This document shows positions 1 through 5,384 of a stretch of DNA of 6,610 nucleotides, in pieces. The DNA is from Candidatus Brocadia sp. (GTDB lineage: Bacteria > Planctomycetota > Brocadiia > Brocadiales > Brocadiaceae), in the NCBI GenBank assembly GCA_030837935.1, contig JAUQXU010000333.1:1-6610 (forward strand). Direction: 5' to 3'. Positions within the stretch are counted from its first letter, which is position 1. Each line of letters opens with the position of its first letter. The position numbers were made by a program, and so were the translations under genes. The notes beneath the pieces are model-generated. The model saw only the letters and a list, made by a program, of their open reading frames with translations, made no database searches and was not told the DNA's origin.

Positions 1-834
1 AATGGTAAACGGTTTCTGTTTTTCAAAGACGCGGTTGATCTCACCCACGCGGAAGTAATTTGGCGTCTGGTCGGGCGGCATACGGTTGACGATGGCGCGG
101 CGAAAGGCCCGGTATCCCTTTTTAAATTTTCCTTCATTCCAGACCTGCAACAAATTTGCGGTGAACAGACCATTGAACGCACCGTCAGCAGACAATTGAT
201 TGTCCTGGCATCCGGAGATGAGGATCGCGGAGGCCTTCACTGCATCGCGTGATTCTTTCAATGCAGGGTCTTTTAAAATAGGGTCATAAAATTTTTTGTT
301 ATCACGATACGTGCGTACCGCCACTTCCATCGGCATGAAACGATACCGAATTTCCGGAGAGATTCCCCTTGAACCCATTGTCCTCATAGCAGACTGATAA
401 TAAGGAAGCTTCGTTACCGTGCCACTATGACAACTATCAGAAAAAACCAGGATACGTACACCCTGCGCAAATTTGCCGAGCAATGCGTATATCTCATCAT
501 CGACCACCTCGCCATCGTACAGGCACCACGTTTCATCCTGTGCATCAGCCTCATCACTGTTCAGGTCGGGGAGTTGGCCGCCGTGACCCGAATAGCTCAG
601 CATAAAGATATCGCCGGATGTTAGGGTGCTGGCTGCTTTGTTAATTCCATCAATAACATTCTTCCGGGTAGCTTCTTTGGTGAGTAAGGTTTTTACGTCA
701 AATCCTTTTGATGTTGCAATCTCTGCCATGTCTTTGGCGTCCGCTTCACACGCATTGAGTTCTCCTGACCAGCCTCCATAATGCGCAGGGCTAACGGCAT
801 TTAATCCGGTTGTTAATGCAATACCTTTTGGCAT
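1..834 (-). CDS. Caspase-like cysteine peptidase (metacaspase/orthocaspase, peptidase C14), 3' end beyond window
   Basis: I translated this frame by hand: it is open from the ATG at 834 to base 1 (278 codons) with no stop, so the C-terminus lies just outside the window. The protein is a stand-alone caspase p20-type domain. The catalytic His is in SYSGHGG (H84) and the nucleophile Cys in FSDSCHSG (C135), the classic metacaspase dyad. The N-terminal part (KGIALTTGLN, then GELNACEADAKDMAEIA) is the usual first strand and helix of the fold, and SGCQDNQLSADGAFNGLFT follows the catalytic half. I see no signal peptide or membrane segment, so it is probably cytoplasmic. Metacaspases of this family typically cleave after Arg or Lys and many need calcium; neither is shown here. 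The start is supported by a Shine-Dalgarno site TAGGAG 6 nt before the ATG. The gene lies behind a long leader (835-1208) holding a promoter, a GEMM-type riboswitch and a terminator, so expression is probably ligand-controlled. Substrate and physiological role are unknown. Confidence 0.93.
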   Translation of the reverse strand, partial: MPKGIALTTGLNAVSPAHYGGWSGELNACEADAKDMAEIATSKGFDVKTLLTKEATRKNVIDGINKAASTLTSGDIFMLSYSGHGGQLPDLNSDEADAQDETWCLYDGEVVDDEIYALLGKFAQGVRILVFSDSCHSGTVTKLPYYQSAMRTMGSRGISPEIRYRFMPMEVAVRTYRDNKKFYDPILKDPALKESRDAVKASAILISGCQDNQLSADGAFNGLFTANLLQVWNEGKFKKGYRAFRRAIVNRMPPDQTPNYFRVGEINRVFEKQKPFTI

Positions 835-1036
835 GGGTTTCTCCTATTTGGTTAAGTTTATGGGTAAAGTAAGATTCATACCAATTGTTTATCTAACATT
901 GTAGTTAGGAGTATTAAAAGTTGCGGTGTAATACGGTTATTCGTAGAGATTAATACGCTTCGCGGTGGCTTGTTATATGCCCATTTGGGGTATACCATAA
1001 ACACACTTACCGCCTCCTTTCTTTGTCCCTTACAAT
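835..1036 (-). other. Leader between riboswitch terminator and caspase gene, with strong internal Shine-Dalgarno
   Basis: About 200 nt on the minus strand separate the terminator T-tract from the caspase ATG. I see no second clear hairpin with a T-run. The notable element is AAAGGAGG at 1020-1013, followed by GTG codons at 1006 (6 nt spacing; an 18-codon frame ending TAA at 950) and at 1004 (8 nt spacing; a 42-codon frame ending TGA at 876). Either could be a short leader peptide, but neither peptide resembles anything I know, and codon content does not decide. The caspase gene has its own TAGGAG site at 846-841. Confidence 0.4.
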
Positions 1037-1086
1037 AAAAAAGCCTTACTGCAAAGATATTCGTAAACATCTTCGGCAGTAAGGCT
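1036..1086 (-). terminator. Intrinsic terminator, probable expression platform of the riboswitch
   Basis: On the minus strand AGCCTTACTGC (1086-1076) pairs perfectly with GCAGTAAGGCT (1052-1042), an 11-bp stem. A further 5-bp inner helix, GAAGAT against ATCTT, closes the loop after a small internal bulge. The stem runs directly into TTTTTT (1042-1037), with an A-rich run upstream: a textbook Rho-independent terminator for transcription heading toward the caspase gene. On the plus strand the same hairpin is followed by the weaker ATCTTTTT, but no plus-strand gene ends here. It lies 16 nt downstream of the aptamer P1 helix and about 200 nt before the caspase start, the position expected for a riboswitch-controlled attenuator. 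Confidence 0.85.
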
Positions 1087-1102
1087 ATCTTTTTCACTAA
1101 AG

Positions 1103-1187
1103 GATAAGGCGCGTCTTTAACTACATCCTTGTGCGTTTAAAGACCCTTTACTTTGCGTCCCCTGATTGCTCAGGGTTTGCCTTTATC
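1103..1187 (-). promoter_or_regulatory. Cyclic-di-GMP-I (GEMM-type) riboswitch aptamer
   Basis: The minus-strand RNA carries the GEMM-I landmarks in order. P1 5' strand GAUAAAGGC (1187-1179) pairs with GCCUUAUC (1110-1103) with one unpaired A. Then comes GGCAAACC (1181-1174). P2 is CCUGA-GCAA-UCAGG (1174-1161), capped by a GNRA tetraloop. Then the hallmark GGGACGCAAAG (1161-1151). P3 is GUCUUUAA (1144-1137) with UUAAAGAC (1120-1113), perfect over 8 bp. By eye, the ligand-contacting G of GGC, the stacking A of GCAAAG and the C closing P1 are all present, matching c-di-GMP rather than the G-to-A variants tied to 3',3'-cGAMP. The segment between P3 and P1 (GCG) is shorter than in usual members, which often end GGGUUGCC, so this is a divergent member. 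Promoter upstream, terminator downstream and caspase gene beyond give the full riboswitch layout. The class call is strong; ligand and sign of control are inferred. Confidence 0.8.
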
Positions 1188-1208
1188 GTAATGTTTTTGT
1201 TTGTTACG

Positions 1209-1260
1209 TTTTCTAAAATAACACAGTATCGTTGTATGTCAAGAAAAAAAATAACAATAA
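1209..1260 (-). promoter_or_regulatory. Sigma70-type promoter for the riboswitch-caspase transcript
   Basis: On the minus strand a perfect -35 TTGACA (1242-1237) is followed after 16 nt by TATTTT (1220-1215). The -10 hexamer is preceded by TG plus one base (1223-1221), an extended -10. An AT-rich tract with eight T in a row lies directly upstream (1243-1260), like an UP element. The predicted start near 1208 is about 20 nt before aptamer P1, giving a leader of roughly 375 nt before the caspase ATG. Confidence 0.65.
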
Positions 1261-1287
1261 CAGAGACAAACATTGACAATTATGGTA

Positions 1288-1315
1288 TTGAGTTCTCTTT
1301 GAAACAGTATATAAT
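1288..1315 (+). promoter_or_regulatory. Promoter of nadC
   Basis: TTGAGT (1288-1293) and a perfect TATAAT (1310-1315) are separated by 16 nt, giving a predicted start near 1322, just before the nadC reading frame. A separate TTGACA at 1273-1278 has no -10 at proper spacing. The promoter points away from the caspase/riboswitch promoter, so the two genes are divergently transcribed from one intergenic region. Confidence 0.6.
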
Positions 1316-1334
1316 GGTAATGAAATAGGGGTTA

Positions 1335-2285
1335 ATGGGGTGTTGGCAGGTGAAAGATAAAAAGGTTCTATTAATTATGAATACGAAAATTCATTTCGAA
1401 CCAGCAAAGATAGATGTCCTTCTTCAAATCGCTATTGAGGAGGATATTTTTCGTGGGGATATTACGACAGAAAACCTCATCCCGGACAATTTGATGGTAG
1501 AAGGGGTATTTACTGCGAAAGAAAGCGGGACTATTGCTGGTTTACCCGTTGTTGCCTGTTTTTTTTCAAAATTAGATAAAAATGTTTTTTTTAAAGAATG
1601 GGTTAAGGAGGGATCTCTCGTTCATAAGGGAGAGACCATCGCTATAATACATGGTAGCGCAAAGGTCTTGCTCTCTGGCGAACGAATTGCCTTAAACTTG
1701 CTTCAAAGGCTCTCAGGGATTGCAACGCTAACATCACAGTTTGTCGAGCGTATCAAACCTTTAAAAACCTCCATTATGGACACAAGGAAGACCATTCCTG
1801 GCTGGCGATATCTGGAAAAATATGCCGTAGCAGTGGGCGGTGGAGTCAACCATCGAAAGGGACTCTATGACCAAGTGCTCATAAAAGACAACCACCTGGA
1901 TATTATAAAAAACAAATTATTCTATGACGTCCCTTCCCATATCAGCATCATTGAAAAGGCTGTGTCTGTGGTAAGACAAAAGATAAAAAAGGGCGTTTTG
2001 ATTGAGGTAGAAACAAGAACGCTGGGAGAGGTTACGGACGCCCTCAAGTCTGGGGTTGATATCATACTGTTTGATAATATGGATATCCAGCAATTACAAG
2101 ATGCGGTAATATTGGTGAAAGAGTGGAAGTCTGGTGAGGGTACACGCCAGCCCCTTACCGAGGCATCGGGAAATATTACCCTGGAAAATGTCCACTTGGT
2201 AGCACAAACGGGCGTGGACAGGATTTCAGTTGGCGCTATTACCCATTCAGCGAAGGCGCTTGATATTTCACTGGAAATAACTTAA
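1335..2285 (+). CDS. nadC: Quinolinate phosphoribosyltransferase (nicotinate-nucleotide pyrophosphorylase, carboxylating)
   Basis: NadC condenses quinolinate with PRPP and decarboxylates it to nicotinate mononucleotide, the entry step of de novo NAD synthesis in the cytoplasm. The 316-codon frame has the N-terminal alpha/beta sandwich (EEDIFRGDITTENLIP, about 35-50), the SGERIALNLLQRLSGIAT segment (114-131), DTRKTIPG (149-156), the phosphate/quinolinate-binding GGGVNHRKGL (168-177), LIKDNH (182-187), IEVE (223-226), DIILFDN (242-248), EASGN (276-280) and C-terminal ISVGAIT (297-303). All expected Arg, Lys and His active-site positions seem intact. The start is uncertain. The ATG at 1335 has AGGGG only 3 nt upstream; the ATG at 1377 gives a 302-residue protein that fits the family better but has a weak AAAGG site 11 nt away; a GTG at 1350 is also possible. 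It has its own promoter and no other NAD genes beside it here. Confidence 0.96.
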   Translation: MGCWQVKDKKVLLIMNTKIHFEPAKIDVLLQIAIEEDIFRGDITTENLIPDNLMVEGVFTAKESGTIAGLPVVACFFSKLDKNVFFKEWVKEGSLVHKGETIAIIHGSAKVLLSGERIALNLLQRLSGIATLTSQFVERIKPLKTSIMDTRKTIPGWRYLEKYAVAVGGGVNHRKGLYDQVLIKDNHLDIIKNKLFYDVPSHISIIEKAVSVVRQKIKKGVLIEVETRTLGEVTDALKSGVDIILFDNMDIQQLQDAVILVKEWKSGEGTRQPLTEASGNITLENVHLVAQTGVDRISVGAITHSAKALDISLEIT

Positions 2286-2322
2286 AAATACATAAATGAT
2301 TTACATGGTTTTCTCGTGGATT

Positions 2323-2697
2323 TTATTTAAATTTGCTTATGAATTCCCTTGCGGCTTTCAGGCAGTCTTTTATCGTACTGGCCTTTTGGATAAGACCCCT
2401 ATAGTGACCGGCAATGTGAATGATATTATAAAGGGCCTCGAATTCCCTCATAAGTTTACCATTATGCACGATAAAATGTTTCCGTAATACCTTTCTGTAT
2501 TCATCAACCGATTGTGGCAATTCTTTCATGGCTAATCCTTTTTTCAGTAAGGCTTCATTTATTGCTTCTAGTATTGCCAGATATGCCGTACCAAGCGCTT
2601 CACGCACTGGTTTGATATCAGTATAGTAGTCATCTTCTATCGTAGTTCTACTCAGCGTTTCTTTTGCATTTTGTAAATAACGTAAAGCTACTTTCAT
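2323..2697 (-). CDS. Small all-helical protein, DUF5618-like
   Basis: This 124-residue protein is predicted to be almost wholly alpha-helical, with no signal peptide or membrane segment. It opens with a helix KVALRYLQNAKETL, then an acidic turn (IEDDYYTDIKPVREAL, 20-35), a long helix (about 36-53), a PQSVDEYRKVLRKHF segment (61-75), the motif VHNGKLMREFEALY (77-90) and IIHIAGHYRGL (92-102). From memory this layout resembles the uncharacterised family DUF5618; the helical-bundle size also recalls HEPN-type proteins, but I see no clear RxxxxH RNase motif, so I do not claim RNase activity. The start is well supported: AAGGAG lies 6 nt before the ATG and a near-consensus promoter lies just upstream. 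It is convergent with nadC (37-nt gap) and divergent from kdsB, so it is a single-gene unit. No obvious terminator follows it. Function unknown. Confidence 0.85.
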   Translation of the reverse strand: MKVALRYLQNAKETLSRTTIEDDYYTDIKPVREALGTAYLAILEAINEALLKKGLAMKELPQSVDEYRKVLRKHFIVHNGKLMREFEALYNIIHIAGHYRGLIQKASTIKDCLKAAREFISKFK

Positions 2698-2721
2698 TCA
2701 CATCTCCTTCTCATATGAAAC

Positions 2722-2750
2722 ATTTTATCCTCACTGAGTAACTATGTCAA
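2722..2750 (-). promoter_or_regulatory. Near-consensus promoter of the DUF5618-like gene
   Basis: On the minus strand a perfect TTGACA (2750-2745) and TAAAAT (2727-2722) are separated by exactly 17 nt. The predicted start near 2715 leaves a leader under 20 nt that contains the AAGGAG ribosome site (2709-2704). Eleven of twelve consensus bases match, which suggests strong, possibly constitutive expression. Confidence 0.75.
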
Positions 2751-2814
2751 ATTTGATTACTTACCGTTTATGGTACCGTGACATTAAGCCATTCCTTTAG
2801 TTTCTAAGGTTTAA

Positions 2815-2861
2815 GGTAACAATTTTCAAAGACAGGGGGGGGCGCAGTTACCTCTGAAAAT
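2815..2861 (+). repeat. Interleaved complementary segments (possible pseudoknot) with an eight-G run
   Basis: GGTAAC (2815-2820) is complementary to GTTACC (2847-2852), and ATTTTCA (2822-2828) to TGAAAAT (2855-2861). The order a-b-a'-b' is that of an H-type pseudoknot rather than nested hairpins. The loop contains GGGGGGGG (2835-2842). It sits upstream of the likely kdsB promoter, so it may act as DNA, or belong to an unseen transcript, or be chance. Confidence 0.35.
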
Positions 2862-2874
2862 CTTGAAAAAATGT

Positions 2875-2903
2875 TTGAATAACACGACCTTGTAACATAG
2901 AAT
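2875..2903 (+). promoter_or_regulatory. Candidate promoter of the kdsB-pyrG operon
   Basis: TTGAAT (2875-2880) and TAGAAT (2898-2903) are separated by 17 nt. The match is moderate (four and five of six). The predicted start near 2910 leaves a leader of about 50 nt before the kdsB ATG. It is the best plus-strand candidate in this gap. Confidence 0.45.
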
Positions 2904-2960
2904 TAAGCCATGTTATTTTGGGAATAGGTGTTCCTTCAAAGAAAATAATTACGTGATTGG

Positions 2961-3725
2961 ATGAAGAGCGCAAAGGCAGTTGTCATAATCCCCGCAAGAT
3001 ATGCGTCGACCAGGCTACCTTGCAAGTTAATCCTGCCAGAAGTCAAGTCCGTTACCGGAAGATATATCATAGAACACGTCTATCAGAATGTAAAGCAGGC
3101 AAGACGAATTGATAGAGTAATTGTTGCAACGGATAACCAGCGTATTTATGATATTGTAAGAGGGTTTGGTGGAGACGTGGAAATGACCTCCGTGTTGCAT
3201 ACATCAGGAACAGACCGGATTGCCGAGGTGGCAGGGCGATTGGATGCGGACATTATCGTGAATGTGCAGGGGGATGAACCCGAAATGCATGCGTCTGTGG
3301 TTGATCAGGTTATTGAAACATTAGTGGGAGACCCTGTTGCGGTCATGGCAACTCTTGCACATGTGATAACAGATGCTGCAGAATTAAGCAATCCGAATGT
3401 GGTAAAGGTGGTGCTGGATAATCGTGGATACGCGCTCTATTTCTCCCGCTCACAGATTCCCTGCGTACGTGACAGGAAAGATCCGATCAATGAGCCAGGC
3501 ATCGTGTTTTTGAGGCATCTGGGTATTTATGCATATAAGAGGGATTTTTTATTGCAATACTCCAAACTTCCGGCTTCATCATTAGAACAGGCTGAAAAGT
3601 TGGAACAACTCAGGGCGCTCTCCAATGGTTACAAAATTAAGGTGGCAATTACAGGGTATACCTCCAAGGGTATTGATACACAGGATGATTTAATGGCATT
3701 TTTGGAAAGATACAAACATGACTAA
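2961..3725 (+). CDS. kdsB: 3-deoxy-manno-octulosonate cytidylyltransferase (CMP-Kdo synthetase)
   Basis: KdsB activates Kdo with CTP to CMP-Kdo and pyrophosphate, the donor for the inner core of lipopolysaccharide; it is a soluble cytoplasmic enzyme. At 254 residues it is of normal length. The CTP-binding N-terminus IPARYASTRLPCKLI (10-24) has Cys at 21 where most members have Gly. It continues with VIVATDNQRIYD (53-64), SGTDRIAEV (82-90), the metal-site IVNVQGDEPEM (99-109), YFSRSQIPCVR (160-170), LRHLGIYAYKRDFL (184-197), the conserved LEQAEKLEQLRALSNGYKIKV (208-228) and GIDTQDDL (237-244). All landmark motifs are present. The ATG at 2961 has only a poor Shine-Dalgarno site. The gene overlaps pyrG by 8 nt, so the two are surely cotranscribed and probably translationally coupled; PyrG supplies its CTP substrate. 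The presence of kdsB implies an outer membrane with Kdo-containing LPS. Confidence 0.97.
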   Translation: MKSAKAVVIIPARYASTRLPCKLILPEVKSVTGRYIIEHVYQNVKQARRIDRVIVATDNQRIYDIVRGFGGDVEMTSVLHTSGTDRIAEVAGRLDADIIVNVQGDEPEMHASVVDQVIETLVGDPVAVMATLAHVITDAAELSNPNVVKVVLDNRGYALYFSRSQIPCVRDRKDPINEPGIVFLRHLGIYAYKRDFLLQYSKLPASSLEQAEKLEQLRALSNGYKIKVAITGYTSKGIDTQDDLMAFLERYKHD

Positions 3726-5313
3726 ACATATATTTGTTACGGGCGGTGTGGTTTCTTCTCTCGGTAAAGGTCTCAATTCTGCCTCTATCGGGATGTTGTT
3801 GGAAAGCAGGGGACTTAAAGTAAGGCTGCAAAAATTTGATCCCTATGTGAATATCGACCCGGGGACGATGAGTCCCTATGAACACGGAGAGGTATATGTG
3901 ACCGATGATGGCGCTGAGACAGACCTGGATCTGGGACATTACGAGCGATTTACCCATAGCAAGACGAACAGATATTGTAATTTTACGACCGGTTCAATTT
4001 ATTATTCTGTTATTATGAAAGAGCGTAAAGGGGAGTATTTAGGGAAGACGGTACAGGTAATCCCCCATATCACGAATGAAATTATCGAATGTATCCAAAA
4101 GCTGGATGGGCCTGATACGGATGTGGTTATATCCGAAATCGGGGGTATTGTGGGTGATATTGAAAATCAGCCATTCCTGGAGGCCATCAGGCAGTTTGGT
4201 CAAAAGGTGGGCAGGGAGAATGCGCTCTATATTCATCTAACGCTTGTCCCCTACCTGAGCGCCGCAGAGGAGATAAAGACGAAACCGACACAGCATAGCG
4301 TTGGTATGTTGCGGCAGGCGGGCATTCAACCCGATATCATCATTTGCAGGACGGAAAAACATCTTGGCGCTGAGATAAAAGAAAAGTTATCCCTTTTTTG
4401 TAATGTGGACAAAAATGCAATCATTGAAGAACGGGACGTGAAGCCTTATCTCTATGAGATACCGCTGATACTCGTTGATCAAGGCTTAGATACGTTTATT
4501 ATCCAAAAATTGGGATTAAAAACAAACGGTAATACTATCGATACGTGGTTGTCAATACTGGAAATACTGAAAAATCCGAGTCAGGCAACAGAGATAGCGA
4601 TTGTAGGAAAATATATAGCGCATCAGTCAGCCTACGAGTCTATTTACGAATCCCTCATTCATGGGGGAATAGGGAACAACGCACGGGTACGGGTGCGCAG
4701 GGTAGAATCTGAGGATATTGAAAAAAACGGCGCTAAGGCACATCTTGAAGGGGCGAGGGGCATTCTTGTCCCTGGCGGATTTGGTGCGCGCGGTGTTGAG
4801 GGCAAGATTGAAGCGATACGGTATGCAAGGGAAAATAAAATCCCCTTCTTTGGCATTTGCCTCGGGATGCAATGCGCCGCAATTGAGTTTGCGAGGAATG
4901 TATGCAATCTCAAGGGTGCAAATAGCACAGAATTTGATGTCAATACCCCTGATCCCGTAATCAGTTTGTTGGAAGAGCAGCGTATAGTGTCGCGCAAAGG
5001 GGGAACGATGAGGCTTGGAGCGCAGCCTTGTGTGCTTCATGAAGGCACAAAGGCATATATGGCCTATGGAAGCAATGATATCTCCGAACGGCATCGGCAC
5101 CGGTATGAATTTAATAATGGATACACGGACATGTTTGTAGCCAGGGGCATGGTTTTTAGCGGATATACACCGAACGACCGATTGGTGGAAATTATGGAAC
5201 TTAAGGATCATCCCTGGTTCGTGTGTGTGCAGTTTCACCCGGAGTTTAAGTCGAAGCCCACAAATCCACATCCCTTATTCAAGGAATTTATACGGGCATC
5301 GTTGCTGCATTAA
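3718..5313 (+). CDS. pyrG: CTP synthase (glutamine-hydrolysing)
   Basis: PyrG aminates UTP to CTP using ATP and ammonia from glutamine, the last step of de novo pyrimidine nucleotide synthesis. The 531-residue protein is full length. The N-terminal synthetase domain has the P-loop-like GGVVSSLGKGLNSASIG (9-25), QKFDPYVNIDPGTMSPYEHG (38-57), DDGAETDLDLGHYERF (63-78, with D71) and SEIGGIVGDIE (139-149, with E140). The C-terminal class I glutaminase domain has the oxyanion strand GGFGARG (353-359), the nucleophile C381 in GICLGMQ (379-385) and the H507/E509 pair in VQFHPEF (504-510). The full catalytic triad is present. The start overlaps the kdsB stop as ATGACTAA, with GGAAAG 8 nt upstream inside kdsB. 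A kdsB-pyrG overlap is also described in Chlamydia. CTP production next to a CTP-using LPS enzyme makes metabolic sense. The linker around 265-290 is short, as in many bacterial forms. Confidence 0.98.
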   Translation: MTKHIFVTGGVVSSLGKGLNSASIGMLLESRGLKVRLQKFDPYVNIDPGTMSPYEHGEVYVTDDGAETDLDLGHYERFTHSKTNRYCNFTTGSIYYSVIMKERKGEYLGKTVQVIPHITNEIIECIQKLDGPDTDVVISEIGGIVGDIENQPFLEAIRQFGQKVGRENALYIHLTLVPYLSAAEEIKTKPTQHSVGMLRQAGIQPDIIICRTEKHLGAEIKEKLSLFCNVDKNAIIEERDVKPYLYEIPLILVDQGLDTFIIQKLGLKTNGNTIDTWLSILEILKNPSQATEIAIVGKYIAHQSAYESIYESLIHGGIGNNARVRVRRVESEDIEKNGAKAHLEGARGILVPGGFGARGVEGKIEAIRYARENKIPFFGICLGMQCAAIEFARNVCNLKGANSTEFDVNTPDPVISLLEEQRIVSRKGGTMRLGAQPCVLHEGTKAYMAYGSNDISERHRHRYEFNNGYTDMFVARGMVFSGYTPNDRLVEIMELKDHPWFVCVQFHPEFKSKPTNPHPLFKEFIRASLLH

Positions 5314-5341
5314 GTGGGACAAACTCTCCACCGGCCACGTA

Positions 5342-5384
5342 AAATGATAAGAAGATTTATAGAGTATTTTAATCTTTTTCATTT
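5342..5384. terminator. Weak AT-rich hairpin between convergent pyrG and nucleotidyltransferase genes
   Basis: AAGATT (5352-5357) pairs with AATCTT (5371-5376), and an outer AAATGA (5342-5347) can pair with TCATTT (5379-5384). A short T-run follows the inner stem on the plus strand. The position, 30 nt after the pyrG stop and overlapping the last codons of the opposite gene, fits a shared terminator, but the stem is AT-rich and unconvincing. Confidence 0.3.

Noticed and set aside
427..624. 65-codon plus-strand frame inside the caspase gene
   Set aside because: It lies antisense to the catalytic His and Cys motifs of a clear caspase homologue; it is a shadow of that gene.
1041..1092. The hairpin as a plus-strand terminator or transposon end
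   Set aside because: No plus-strand gene ends before it, the T6 tract is on the minus strand, and there are no target duplications or transposase, so a minus-strand attenuator explains it better.
876..1097. 73-codon minus-strand frame between the caspase gene and the riboswitch
   Set aside because: Its first third runs through the terminator hairpin and has no ribosome site at its ATG; the protein resembles nothing. Only the part after AAAGGAGG is kept, as a low-confidence leader peptide.
1131..1328. 65-codon plus-strand frame before nadC
   Set aside because: It covers the antisense of the riboswitch, the minus-strand promoter and the nadC promoter, lacks a ribosome site and has no recognisable protein features.
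4627..5271. 214-codon and 112-codon minus-strand frames within pyrG
   Set aside because: Both lie opposite the conserved glutaminase domain of CTP synthase and have no ribosome site or sensible composition; they are shadows.
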